Shown: positions 9,715-19,996, counted from the stretch's first letter. The stretch is DNA of 28,555 nucleotides from CAZUZD01 sp964624465 (GCA_964624465.1 CAZUZD010000035.1:1-28555); one strand, 5' to 3'. Program-made: numbers and translations. Notes: generated by a model not told the origin, from the letters alone.

Positions 9715-11379
9715 GATCGACGGTGCGGGGAGAGGGGCGCCCACTCGCGCCGCCCAGGAGTGCCAGAGCCGGGTCAGGTTCGCGAGGCGCTCAGGCTCGC
9801 TGGCCGACATGTTGCGGGTTTCGGTGGCGTCGACGGCGAGATGATACAGCTCCCAGGGCTGCCCGGCGCGGGCGACGGCCTTCCAGTCGTCGGCGATGAC
9901 GGCGCGGCCGCCTTCGTGCTCGAAGTAGAGGGCGCCGGCTCGGACTCCGGGGTTCCCCCGCAGTGCGGGGACGAGGCTCGTGCCCTCCAGCGGCAAGAGC
10001 GCGTGGTCGGCGAACCGGTCAGGGTAGGTCACACCGGCCAGGTCCAGGCAGGTCGGAAGCACGTCGATGACGTGGCCGAGGTGAGGGCGCAGCGAGCCGC
10101 GATCGGCGATCGGACCGTCGGGCCAGCGCACGATCATGGGGGTGTGGATGCCGCCCTCGAACGATTCGGCCTTGGCAAAGCGGTACGGGGTGTTCGAGGC
10201 GCTGGCCCAGCTCGGACCGAGATAGCCCCAGGTCGCCTCGGCGCCGGGCTCGAAGCGGCCCTGGTACTGGATCGGCCGGCCGTCACGCGTCGTCGACGGT
10301 CGGTCGAATCCGGGGTCCAGGTAACGTTCCGGCGAAGCTCCATTGTCCGCGAGGACGAAGATGGCGGTGTTCCGGTCGCGACCCGTCTCGCGGAGCGCTT
10401 GCAGGATCTGGCCCACGCCCTGATCGACGCGGTGGACCATGGCGGCGTGCGTCGCCATGACCGCGGCTTCCTGCTGCTGGCTCGACTCGTCGAGGGTCGC
10501 CCAGTCCGGCCCAGGTCCGGTCAGGGGCGGCAGCGGGTGCGTGGCCCGGTCAATCAGGCCCAGGGACTGGAGGCGTCGATACCGGGATTCACGGATCGCC
10601 TGCCAGCCCTCGCGGTAAGTCTCCCGGTACTGGGCAATGTCCTCCGCCCTCGCATGCAGCGGCCAGTGCGGGGCGCAGTGGGCGATGTAGAGGAAGAAGG
10701 GGCGATCGTCGCGGGCCAGATCGCGGATGTCCGCCACCGAGCGGCTCGTGATGGCGTCCGTCAGGTAGTAGCCCGGTGGTACCGAGCGGACCGGCTCGGT
10801 GCCGTCGACCAGGGAAAATGGATCGAAGTAGTCGACCACTCCCCAGATCGGTCCATAGTGCCGTTCGAAGCCCCGCCGCACCGGATAGCTGGCGAGGTCG
10901 GCGAAGGGCCGCTCGGGATCCGCCTGGTGATTGAGCCACGCCATGTGAGCCGGTCCGTTGGCGCGACCGCCGAGGGGCCGGGTCTCGGAGAGATGCCACT
11001 TGCCGACCATGGCGGTCCGGTAGCCGGCCGATCCCAGCAGCTCGGCAATCGTGGCGCCCTGATGGTTCAGGCTGCGGCCGTTGCGGCCCAGGCCGACCTG
11101 ATGCGCGTACAGGCCGGTCAGCAGCGAGGCTCGGGTGGGGCAACATCGAGCCGCGTTCGTGAATCGGGTGAACCGCACCCCTTCGGCCGCCAGCCGGTCA
11201 ATGTTCGGGGTCTGGATCTCGCCGCCGTAACAGCCCAGATCGCTGAAGCCGAGGTCATCGAGCACGATCAGGACGATGTTCGGTCGCGCCGGCTCGGCCG
11301 CCTGGCCGGTGGCGAAGCGACCGGGGCCGGGACCATGCCAGGCCGTGGCCAGCAGGACGATCGAGGCGACCCATCGCAT
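9688..11379 (-). CDS. Secreted arylsulfatase-type sulfatase
   Basis: This 563-residue sulfatase belongs to the alkaline-phosphatase-like superfamily and hydrolyses sulfate esters, possibly on polysaccharides. A signal peptide (~1-28, 'SIVLLATAW') precedes the start of the fold, 'PNIVLIVLDDLGFSDLGCYG', with metal ligands Asp-41 and Asp-42. The sulfatase signature is C79-C-P-T-R-A-S-L-L-T-G, so Cys-79 should be oxidised to formylglycine. 'KWHLSETRPLGG' and 'FVLADNGASPE' are further conserved blocks. The last 10-15 codons run into the IS66 relic, so the native C-terminus may have been replaced. It is convergent with the M1 gene and divergent from the hydrolase gene. No sulfatase-maturating enzyme is nearby. 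Substrate class cannot be assigned. Confidence 0.93.
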   Translation of the reverse strand: MRWVASIVLLATAWHGPGPGRFATGQAAEPARPNIVLIVLDDLGFSDLGCYGGEIQTPNIDRLAAEGVRFTRFTNAARCCPTRASLLTGLYAHQVGLGRNGRSLNHQGATIAELLGSAGYRTAMVGKWHLSETRPLGGRANGPAHMAWLNHQADPERPFADLASYPVRRGFERHYGPIWGVVDYFDPFSLVDGTEPVRSVPPGYYLTDAITSRSVADIRDLARDDRPFFLYIAHCAPHWPLHARAEDIAQYRETYREGWQAIRESRYRRLQSLGLIDRATHPLPPLTGPGPDWATLDESSQQQEAAVMATHAAMVHRVDQGVGQILQALRETGRDRNTAIFVLADNGASPERYLDPGFDRPSTTRDGRPIQYQGRFEPGAEATWGYLGPSWASASNTPYRFAKAESFEGGIHTPMIVRWPDGPIADRGSLRPHLGHVIDVLPTCLDLAGVTYPDRFADHALLPLEGTSLVPALRGNPGVRAGALYFEHEGGRAVIADDWKAVARAGQPWELYHLAVDATETRNMSASEPERLANLTRLWHSWAARVGAPLPAPSIGPSTRPGG

Positions 11380-11686
11380 CCTCGGACCTCCACGCGGGTG
11401 ACGAACTCCGACCGAGGGCGTCTCGCGGCCACGGTCGGCGGAGTGAGACTGATCCTACGCCTGGTCGGGGTCGATTCGAAGGTGGTCCCGATCCGGGTCT
11501 GCGTCCTGAGGCGCCCCGATGGGTCTGGGCCTGGGAACGGTTCCTGGGGGGGGCACCCGGCTGCCTGGAATGCTGGGCAAAGGAGTTCTCGGACTGGACA
11601 AGGCCCTCTCCGAGGTGCAACCTGATGAAGTGACAACGGACCCGATGAGCTCGTGATGTAACGGTGCCCAGTCGAATCGAGCGGTC
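11380..11686. promoter_or_regulatory. Divergent intergenic region between sulfatase and hydrolase genes
   Basis: This 307-bp stretch must carry the promoters of both divergent genes. I do not see a convincing -35/-10 pair or a clear operator palindrome. It contains a run of eight G near 11547 and no gene I can support. Confidence 0.4.
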
Positions 11687-12544
11687 ATGACTGCAACGAA
11701 GCCGGTCATCCCCCTCCTCCGGCATCAAGTGGTTGGAGATCCAACCGCAGCCAGGACGATCGTGTTCGTCAACGGCTTCGGTTGCGACCAGTCCGTCTGG
11801 GATGCAATCGTCCCGGCGTTCAAGCGCGATTTCCGGATCATCCTGTTCGACCACACCGGGTCGGACTACTTCGTCGACGAGGAGTTCACCGAGCACCGCT
11901 ACGGCCGGGTCCAGGCATTCGTCGACGACCTCCTCCAGCTCTGCGAGCAACTCCAGGTCCGGGCCGCCACCCTGGTGGGCCACTCGTTCGGGGGACTGCT
12001 CTCGATCGTGGCGGCCAATCAGGGGCGCGAGTTGTTTGCCAGGCTCGTCCTGCTCTGCGCCTCGGCTCGCTATCTGGACGCTCCCGAGGATCAGTACATC
12101 GGTGGATTCAGCCGGGCGGATCTGGCCCAGATCTACCATGCGATGAATCGCGAGTACCTGGCCTGGGCGAGTGGATTCGCGCGGCTCGCGATGGCCAATC
12201 CTGATCGGCCCGAACTGGGAGATCGGTTCGTGGTCCAGTTGCAGGCGCTCCGGCCGGACATCGCTCGGGTCGTGTTCCGGCTGTTCGCCGAGTACGATGG
12301 CCGTCCCGAGCTGTCCCGGATCCAGCAGCCCACGCTGATCCTGCATTCCCGCGATGATCTGGCCGTCCCGCCGCAAACCGCCGTGTACCTGGCCGAGCAC
12401 ATTGCCGGGAGCCAGCTGGTCTTTCTGGACGCGGATGGCCATCTGCCCCACGTCAGCCACCCCGAACCGGTGATTGCCGCGCTGCTCGACTTCATCCGGA
12501 GCAGCTCGGCCGACGGCCGCCCCGACCGGGCCCCCGAGGATTGA
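11687..12544 (+). CDS. Alpha/beta hydrolase, RsbQ/KAI2-like
   Basis: This 285-residue cytoplasmic hydrolase has the fold and motifs of the RsbQ/KAI2/D14 branch. It begins with 'IVFVNGFGCDQSVWDAIVPAF' (oxyanion-hole region) and 'RIILFDHTGSD'. The nucleophile is Ser-100 in 'VGHSFGG', the acid Asp-224 in 'HSRDDLAVP' and the base His-252 in 'DGHLPHVSHPEP', a phrase typical of RsbQ. In Bacillus RsbQ is needed for energy-stress signalling with the phosphatase RsbP; no RsbP-like gene is visible here, so the role is open. The gene lies 130 bp before the AOR-family gene on the same strand and could share a transcript. The ribosome site before the ATG is weak. General family is secure; the sub-branch is likely. 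Confidence 0.85.
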   Translation: MTATKPVIPLLRHQVVGDPTAARTIVFVNGFGCDQSVWDAIVPAFKRDFRIILFDHTGSDYFVDEEFTEHRYGRVQAFVDDLLQLCEQLQVRAATLVGHSFGGLLSIVAANQGRELFARLVLLCASARYLDAPEDQYIGGFSRADLAQIYHAMNREYLAWASGFARLAMANPDRPELGDRFVVQLQALRPDIARVVFRLFAEYDGRPELSRIQQPTLILHSRDDLAVPPQTAVYLAEHIAGSQLVFLDADGHLPHVSHPEPVIAALLDFIRSSSADGRPDRAPED

Positions 12545-12674
12545 TGCCGATTGCGACTCTGACTGCCCGGGATCGGATGGACTCCAGGGGGCGCGATGCG
12601 GAACCCGCCGTCGCGGTCCGGGGACGACCGCCGGGGTCCGGCTCCCGACAGTCGCGAGGCGAGGGTAAGCTCGA

Positions 12675-14540
12675 ATGAACGGCCTCCACGGTCGATACCT
12701 GCGCATCGATGTCGAAACTGGCCAGGCCGATGGGGTCGCGCTGGCGGAGTCGGTCCTGCGTCAGTGGCTCGGCGGCGTCGGGCTGGGGACCTGGCTGCTC
12801 GCCCGGGAAACTCCCCGTGGCCTCGATCCGCTCGGGCCCGAGTCGGCCATCGCGTTCGTGTTCAGCCCGCTGGTGGGGAGCCCGCTGACGACCTCGGCGA
12901 AGTTCGCGATCGTCGGGTTCAGCCCGCTCACGGGCCGGGTCTGCGACGCGCTGTGCTCCTCCACGTTCGCACTCTCCGGCAAGCGCACGGGCTTCGATGC
13001 CCTGGTGCTGACCGGGCGAGCCCACGAGCCCTCGGTCGTCTTCGTGGATGGCACCGCCGACGGAGGGCCCCGGGTGCAGATCCGGCCGGCCGGCCCGCTC
13101 TGGGGACGATCGGCGGCCGAGGCCGAGGCCGAGATCCGGAGGGAGTCGGGCGGGTCGTGGCAGGTGGCGGCGATCGGGACCGCCGGGGAGCGGCAGATCC
13201 CGTTCGCGACCATCAGCCACGACGGCCGACACGCGGGGCGCGGAGGCCTGGGCGCGGTCCTCGGTGCCAAGGGGATCAAGGCCCTGGCCGTCCGTGGCGA
13301 AGGCCGCCCTCCCCTGGCCGATCCGGAGTCGGCCGTCCGGCTGGCCCGCGACCTCTCATCGCGGTCCTTCGGGCCGGCCACCGAGAAGTACCGCGAGCTG
13401 GGCACCGTGGCCAACCTCCTGGTCTTCAACCGGCTGGACGCTCTCCCGACCCGGAACTTCCAGTCGGGCCGGTTTGCGACCGCTGACCGCCTGGCCCCCG
13501 CCGATCTCGGGCCGGCCAGGACGCTCACGCGGAACTCCTGCGCCGCCTGCACGATCGGCTGCGAGCACATCTATGCGGTCTCGCCCCGACCGGGTCGGGC
13601 CCACGACCCGGCCGCCCCAGCGGCGGGACTGCGCCTGGAGTATGAGAGCCTGTTCGCGCTCGGGCCGTTGTGTGGAGTGGACGACTCCCAGGCGGTCCTC
13701 CGGGCCGCGGCGCTCTGCGACCGGCATGGACTCGACACGATCTCCACCGGGGGTACGCTGGCGTTCGCCATGGAGTGTGTGGAGCGAGGGTGGCTCGACG
13801 GCCGCCTTCCCGGTTCGGGCCGCAGGCTCCAGTTTGGCGATGGCGAGGCTCTGGTCGAGGCGGTGGACGTGCTGGCCGAGCGGCGGGGAACCCTGGGGTC
13901 GCTCCTGGCCCTGGGCAGTCGCGCGGCCGCCGCGAGGCTCGGGGGCGAGGCGCCGGCCCTGGCCCCCCACGTGAAGGGGGTGGAGCTGCCGGGCTACCAT
14001 CCGGGCCGGCTGCCGGCGATGGCCCTGGGGCTGGCCGTCGGAACCCGGGGCGCCGATCACAACCGCTCGGGGGCGTATGAGGCGGATTTCTCGGAGCGGC
14101 TCGGTGTCGACCCCGGCCCTGACGCGCTTGCCGCCGCCGTGGTGGAGACCGAGGACCGCGCGGCGGTTCTGGACGCCCTGATTCTCTGCAGGTTCATCCG
14201 GGGGGCCCTGCGCGACCTGCATGCCGAGGGAGCGGCCATGCTCCGGGCCGTCACCGGCTGGTCGGTCACCGCCGATGAGCTTCGCATCGTGGCGCGGCGG
14301 ATCGTGACTGCCCGCAAGTGTCTGAACCTCCGCGAGGGCTGGACCCGCGTCGAAGACACCCTGCCCGACCGGCTGTTCCACCCGTCCGGACCGGGGGACC
14401 CGGCCCGACTGACGCGATCGGGTCTCGATGCCCAGGTGACCGCGTACTATCGGGCCCGAGGCTGGGACCCCGACGAGGGGACCGTGCCGTCGTCGCTGCG
14501 TCAGGCTCTGGGCCTGGCAGATCCGGCGTTCGGACCCTGA
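12675..14540 (+). CDS. Aldehyde:ferredoxin oxidoreductase family enzyme (tungsto/molybdopterin, 4Fe-4S)
   Basis: This 621-residue AOR-family protein is predicted to oxidise aldehydes to acids with ferredoxin, using a bis-pterin tungsten (or molybdenum) centre and one 4Fe-4S cluster. The N-terminal domain starts with 'LHGRYLRIDVETGQ', followed by 'GFSPLTGRVCDALCSSTFA' and the pterin-binding 'GRGGLGAVLGAKGIKAL' (188-204). Cluster ligands are Cys-289, Cys-292 and Cys-296 in 'SCAACTIGCEH' plus Cys-505 in 'ALILCRF', the family's C-x2-C-x3-C...C layout. 'GTRGADHNRSG' (457-466) is another conserved block. Full length matches the family (~600-620). GAGGG at 12661-12665 precedes the ATG. Two MoeA-type genes follow directly, fitting cofactor maturation. 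No ferredoxin or MoaD gene is adjacent. The metal and substrate are inferred. Confidence 0.92.
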   Translation: MNGLHGRYLRIDVETGQADGVALAESVLRQWLGGVGLGTWLLARETPRGLDPLGPESAIAFVFSPLVGSPLTTSAKFAIVGFSPLTGRVCDALCSSTFALSGKRTGFDALVLTGRAHEPSVVFVDGTADGGPRVQIRPAGPLWGRSAAEAEAEIRRESGGSWQVAAIGTAGERQIPFATISHDGRHAGRGGLGAVLGAKGIKALAVRGEGRPPLADPESAVRLARDLSSRSFGPATEKYRELGTVANLLVFNRLDALPTRNFQSGRFATADRLAPADLGPARTLTRNSCAACTIGCEHIYAVSPRPGRAHDPAAPAAGLRLEYESLFALGPLCGVDDSQAVLRAAALCDRHGLDTISTGGTLAFAMECVERGWLDGRLPGSGRRLQFGDGEALVEAVDVLAERRGTLGSLLALGSRAAAARLGGEAPALAPHVKGVELPGYHPGRLPAMALGLAVGTRGADHNRSGAYEADFSERLGVDPGPDALAAAVVETEDRAAVLDALILCRFIRGALRDLHAEGAAMLRAVTGWSVTADELRIVARRIVTARKCLNLREGWTRVEDTLPDRLFHPSGPGDPARLTRSGLDAQVTAYYRARGWDPDEGTVPSSLRQALGLADPAFGP

Positions 14541-14678
14541 CCGGGATCGGAACGATTCCGGATGGCAGGACACGCGCTCGACTCGGTTAGAATCGAGCCC
14601 CGGGGCGACCGCGTCCAGGTGCGGCGGCGCTCCGGACCGGGAGGGCCGGCGGGTCCTGACGTTGCGCGAGGTGCGGTT

Positions 14679-15941
14679 GTGAGCCAGGGGCCGTCAGACC
14701 GAGCCTATGTTGATCCCCGGATGCGCGGCTTCCGGGTCCGGGCCGACGTGTCTGAGGTGCTCGCGCTCATCGACGCCCGGGTGCGACCGCTCGGGACCGA
14801 GGAGATCCCTCTGGCCGAGGCCTGGGGGCGGGTGCTGGCGGACGAGGTCGTGGCAACGGCGGCCGTGCCGGCCTTCGATCGTGCGGCCATGGATGGGTAT
14901 GCCGTGCGTGGCACGGAGTCGTTTGGTGCCGACCTTTATGCCCCCGCCCTCTTTCGCCTGATCGGCGTGGCCCGGCCCGGTCGTGCGTATCAGGGCGTGC
15001 TGGGGCCCGGAGAGGCGGTCGAGATCGCCACCGGGGCGTCGATCCCGGCCGGGGCTGACACCGTGGTGCCGGTGGAGTTCACCGTCCGCTCAGGGGATGA
15101 GGTCCGGGTTACCGAGGCCGTCCCGGTCGGCCGTCACGTCGGGCGGACGGCCGAGGATCTGGCGCCCGGCACGGTCGCGCTCAGCACCGGACGCGTGCTG
15201 CGGCCGCAGGATCTTGGGGTGCTGAGCGGGCTGGGATCCCGGGCGGTTCCGGTGGTCCGGCGACCCCGGGTTGCCATCCTCGTGACGGGCGCGGAACTCC
15301 TCCCCGCGGGTTCGCCGGCCGCGGGTGACCGGTTTGCCGATATGAACTCGCCGATGCTCACCGCCCTGGTCGCCCGCGACGGCGGGGTGGCCCGCGTGAT
15401 TGGCCCTCTGCCCGACGACCGCGCGACTTTGGGCCAGGCCATCGTCGAGGCGACGGCCGATTCGGACGTGCTGCTCATCTCCGGCGGCAGCTCGACCGGG
15501 CCCGAGGATCAGGCGCCCGGTCTGGTGGCCGAGCTGGGCGAGCTGGCGATCCACGGGGTGGCGATCCGGCCCGCGAGCCCGTCCGGGATCGGGTTCCTCG
15601 GAGCCCGGCCTGTGCTCCTGTTACCCGGCAACCCCGTCAGCTGCCTGTGCGCCTACGACTTCTTCGCAGGCCGCGTGATCCGCCGGCTGGCGGGCCGGCC
15701 GTCGGAGTGGCCCTACCGGCCGGTGAGCCTGCCGCTGGCCACCAAGCTGGTCTCGGCCGTGGGACGGGTGGACTACGCCCGGGTGCGGGTCCGCGATGGC
15801 CGCGTCGAGCCGCTCGCGATCGGCGGGGCGTCGATCCTGAGCAGCACCACCCGGGCCGACGGCTTTGTCGTCATCCCGGCCGGCCTGGAGGGGTACCCGG
15901 CGGGTGCCGAGGTGTGTGTCTGGCGGTACGATGATGCGTGA
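14679..15941 (+). CDS. moeA: Molybdopterin molybdenumtransferase MoeA (gephyrin-like)
   Basis: This protein inserts molybdate or tungstate into molybdopterin. I prefer the GTG at 14679 (420 residues, with GAGG at 14668-14671 seven bases before it). An ATG at 14562 in the same frame would add 39 residues of low-complexity sequence. MoeA landmarks are 'FDRAAMDGYAVRG', 'IATGASIPAGADTVVPVE', 'SGGSSTGPEDQAPG' and 'LLLPGNPVSCLCAYDFFAG'. Compared with classical MoeA it has 'TGAELLPAG' where 'TGDEL..PG' is common, and 'RPASPSG' in place of 'KPGKP', a pattern I associate with a divergent MoeA branch. The last 11 bases overlap the start of the next MoeA gene, so translation is coupled. It lies 138 bp after the AOR-family gene. 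Confidence 0.88.
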   Translation: MSQGPSDRAYVDPRMRGFRVRADVSEVLALIDARVRPLGTEEIPLAEAWGRVLADEVVATAAVPAFDRAAMDGYAVRGTESFGADLYAPALFRLIGVARPGRAYQGVLGPGEAVEIATGASIPAGADTVVPVEFTVRSGDEVRVTEAVPVGRHVGRTAEDLAPGTVALSTGRVLRPQDLGVLSGLGSRAVPVVRRPRVAILVTGAELLPAGSPAAGDRFADMNSPMLTALVARDGGVARVIGPLPDDRATLGQAIVEATADSDVLLISGGSSTGPEDQAPGLVAELGELAIHGVAIRPASPSGIGFLGARPVLLLPGNPVSCLCAYDFFAGRVIRRLAGRPSEWPYRPVSLPLATKLVSAVGRVDYARVRVRDGRVEPLAIGGASILSSTTRADGFVVIPAGLEGYPAGAEVCVWRYDDA

Positions 15942-17922
15942 ATCGGGTCCGGGTGGTCTCGATCCCGACCCGCAGCCGTACCGGACGACCCAGCCCATGG
16001 CACGCGAGCAGGAGCAGTTCCTCGACGTTCTGGGCCGTGATGCGGCCTGGAACCGCTGGTATGACGTGATCCGGCCGGCGATGCTCGGTTCCGAACTGAT
16101 TCCCCTGGCAATGGCGCTGGGGCGAGTCCTCGCCGAGGATGTCTGCACCGAGGTCGACGTCCCCGGCTTTGATCGGTCGAACGTCGACGGGTTCGCCGTG
16201 CGGAGCCAGGAAACCTTCGGCGCGTCCGAGGAGGGCACGGTCACGCTGGGCCTCCTTGCGGAGGAGATCCCTACCGGTGTGGTGCCCCGGGCAGAGGTGG
16301 CCTCCGGGACCGCTGCGGTCATCGCCACCGGCGGCATGCTCCCCCGCGGTGCGGACGCCGTGCTCATGATCGAGCACGCGGAGGTCACCGGATCGAGCGT
16401 GCGGGTGCTGCGGCCGGTCGCTCCGGGTCAGAACGTGAGCTTCACCGGCACCGATATGGCCCTGGGCGAGCTGGTGCTGCGCCGCGGCACCCGGCTCTCG
16501 GCGCGCGACACGGGCGTTCTGGCCGCGATCGGGCGGGCCACGGTCCCGATGGTCCGGCAGCCTCGGGTCGCGATCCTCTCGACCGGTGATGAGATCCTGG
16601 CGCCCGGCGAGCCGGTGCGGCCGGCGTCGGTCTATGACGCCAATGCCACCCTCATCGCCGACGCTGTGCGCGAGCTGGGCGGCCTGCCGATCCCGCTCGG
16701 GATCGTCCCCGATGACGAGGCCCGACTCGACGCCGCGTTCGACCAGGCGCTGGCTGCGGCCGACCTGGTCGTGCTCAGTGGCGGCACGAGCAAGGGCGGC
16801 GGCGACGTGTCGTACCGGGTGCTGGCGCGGAGGATTCCCGGGGTGCTCGTGCACGGCGTGGCCCTCAAGCCCGGGAAGCCCGTGTGCCTGGGCGCGGTGG
16901 GATCGACGCCGGTCGCGATCCTGCCGGGGTTCCCGACCTCGGCGATCTTCACGTTCCACGAGTTCGTGGCGCCCGTGCTGCGCACCTTGGGCGGCCTGCA
17001 CCCGGACACCCGAGAGGCCGTGCCCGCCGAGCTGGCCGTGCGATGCAACAGCGAGCGCGGCCGGACCGAATATCTGCTGGTCAACCTCGTCGCCGGTCAC
17101 GGGGGCTGGACCGCCTACCCGCTTGGCAAGGGCTCCGGCTCGGTGACGACGTTCAGCCGTGCCGATGGCTTCGTCGTGATCGCCAGGGATCGGGAATACC
17201 TGGAGGCAGGGGACGCGATTCAGGTCACCCTGCTGGGCCGTGGCGTCCAGCCGGCCGACCTGATCGCGATCGGCTCGCATTGCATCGGTCTGGACGCCCT
17301 GCTCGGCCTGCTGGCCGCCCGTGGCCAGCGTGCGAAGACCTTCTGGGTGGGATCTCAGGGCGGGCTGACCGCCGCCGCTCGCGGCGAGTGCGACCTGGCG
17401 GGAATTCACCTGCTCGACCCGAACTCGGAACGCTACAACGTGCCATTCCTCCCCGACGGCGTCCGGCTCCTGCGCGGCTACGACCGGATGCAGGGCCTGG
17501 TCTACCGACCCGGCGATGCGAGGTTCGAAGGCCGTTCGCTGGCGTCGGCGCTGGTGGAAGCCCTCGGCGATCGCTCGTGCGTGCTGGTTGGCCGCAACCG
17601 TGGCAGTGGCACCCGGGTGCTGCTCGACCATCTCCTGTCAGGTCGCCAGCCGGCCGGCCTGGCGGTCGAGGTGCGGTCGCACAACGCCGTGGCCGCGAGC
17701 GTGGCCCAGGGCCGTGCCGATTGGGGCCTCGCGATCGATCCGGTCGCGCGGGCCTATGGGCTCGGCTTCACGCCGGTGCGGGTCGAGCAATACGACTTCG
17801 CCGTCCCGATGGCGCGCTGGGATCGTCCGGCCGTCGCCGGGTTCCGGGCCCTGCTCCGTGAGCCGGCCACCCGTCAGGCCCTGGAGGCTCTCGGGTTTCG
17901 CCCGCCCGCCGAGCCCGCGTGA
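15931..17922 (+). CDS. moeA: MoeA fused to a PBP-like (substrate-binding) domain
   Basis: This 663-residue two-domain protein has a classical MoeA part at about 25-430: 'VDVPGFDRSNVDGFAVRS', 'GGMLPRGADAVLMIEHAEV', 'ILSTGDEILAPG', 'LSGGTSKGGGDVSY', 'GVALKPGKPVCLGA' and 'ILPGFPTSAIFTFHEF'. The C-terminal ~235 residues resemble the PBP_like/LysR-substrate-type domain: 'IAIGSHCIGLDALLGLLA', 'LAGIHLLDP', 'RNRGSGTRVLLDHLL' and 'VAQGRADWGLAIDPVARAYG'. This fusion is known in bacteria and archaea, and the binding domain could sense or deliver oxyanion. There is no signal peptide, so it is cytoplasmic. ATG codons at 15931 and 15934 are both possible starts, and both overlap the end of the preceding moeA. 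It differs clearly from that MoeA and is not a recent duplicate. Confidence 0.92.
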   Translation: MMRESGPGGLDPDPQPYRTTQPMAREQEQFLDVLGRDAAWNRWYDVIRPAMLGSELIPLAMALGRVLAEDVCTEVDVPGFDRSNVDGFAVRSQETFGASEEGTVTLGLLAEEIPTGVVPRAEVASGTAAVIATGGMLPRGADAVLMIEHAEVTGSSVRVLRPVAPGQNVSFTGTDMALGELVLRRGTRLSARDTGVLAAIGRATVPMVRQPRVAILSTGDEILAPGEPVRPASVYDANATLIADAVRELGGLPIPLGIVPDDEARLDAAFDQALAAADLVVLSGGTSKGGGDVSYRVLARRIPGVLVHGVALKPGKPVCLGAVGSTPVAILPGFPTSAIFTFHEFVAPVLRTLGGLHPDTREAVPAELAVRCNSERGRTEYLLVNLVAGHGGWTAYPLGKGSGSVTTFSRADGFVVIARDREYLEAGDAIQVTLLGRGVQPADLIAIGSHCIGLDALLGLLAARGQRAKTFWVGSQGGLTAAARGECDLAGIHLLDPNSERYNVPFLPDGVRLLRGYDRMQGLVYRPGDARFEGRSLASALVEALGDRSCVLVGRNRGSGTRVLLDHLLSGRQPAGLAVEVRSHNAVAASVAQGRADWGLAIDPVARAYGLGFTPVRVEQYDFAVPMARWDRPAVAGFRALLREPATRQALEALGFRPPAEPA

Positions 17923-18241
17923 TCGCGCGCGTGAGCCGTGGCCCGGGCGGCCCTGCCATCGCAGTCGAGAACCCGATCCCGCGGCAATCGTCCCTCCGGG
18001 ACGCGACTCGGTTCGGTGGCTCCCGGATCGGCGATGTCGCCTCGGAGTGACTGGCGGTTGGCAATCCGAGGGCTGCCGAGATGACGAAGAGTCAATCACT
18101 GCAAGTCTCTATGGCGATGGGGTCCGGGCCCGGGTCGAATTCGGAACACGGGTTGATTGCCGGGATGTCGCGCAGTGGTCACAATACGGATGCTTGTCTC
18201 CAGATCATAAGGATGACGGCCCGTCCCGAGAGCGACGACAG
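17923..18241. other. Intergenic region before the sigma-54 regulator gene
   Basis: About 320 bases separate the MoeA-PBP gene from the regulator gene. The regulator's frame stays open backwards through here, but the residues have no resemblance to a receiver domain before 18242. A short in-frame ORF at 18081-18269 overlaps the regulator start and has no features. I looked for a -24/-12 (GG-N10-GC) sigma-54 promoter and found no convincing one. Confidence 0.45.
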
Positions 18242-19678
<1,437 letters not shown>

Positions 19679-19829
19679 TCGGCGATCCGCCCGGCGTCGG
19701 AAACCGGTCTGGCTCGCGACTCCGGCGCGGCCTCGACGGCGGGACTGCACCACACCGTCCGGAAATCGCGGTTGTGAGGATCGTGCCCCACCAGCCCACC
19801 CGAGCCCCCGACTTTTTCCCGGCCGAGTC

Positions 19830-19859
19830 TTGCCCTCAGGCACCCCCCGGCGGTATAGT
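19830..19859 (+). promoter_or_regulatory. Putative sigma-70-type promoter of tRNA-Lys
   Basis: TTGCCC (19830-19835) and TATAGT (19854-19859) are separated by 18 bases. Transcription would begin near 19866, about 10 bases before the tRNA. The -10 matches the consensus at five of six positions and the -35 at four of six. Confidence 0.55.
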
Positions 19860-19875
19860 CTTAGCTCACACGCAC

Positions 19876-19948
<73 letters not shown>

Positions 19949-19959
19949 CTTGTCAGCAA

Positions 19960-19978
19960 AGGACTTAGGACGAGTCCT
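19960..19978 (+). terminator. Short hairpin downstream of tRNA-Lys
   Basis: AGGACT (19960-19965) and AGTCCT (19973-19978) form a 6-bp stem with a 7-base loop. No T-run follows, so it may be a weak terminator, an integrase or excisionase site, or chance. Confidence 0.3.
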
Positions 19979-19996
19979 CATTGTCTGGCAGTGTCT

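Noticed and set aside
9760..11625. 621-codon plus-strand open frame opposite the sulfatase
   Set aside because: Complement of a sulfatase with intact signature; the sequence is an antisense-type Arg/Gly/Val/Asp mix.
12545..12674. Sigma-54 (-24/-12) promoter before the AOR gene, to link it with the downstream NtrC-type regulator
   Set aside because: No GG-N10-GC pair with surrounding consensus was found; the closest candidate has the wrong spacing.
14562..14678. Extra N-terminal 39 residues of the first MoeA, or a small separate MoaD-like gene
   Set aside because: No ubiquitin-like fold or C-terminal Gly-Gly is present, and the sequence is low-complexity Arg/Gly/Pro. The GTG start with a good ribosome site fits better.
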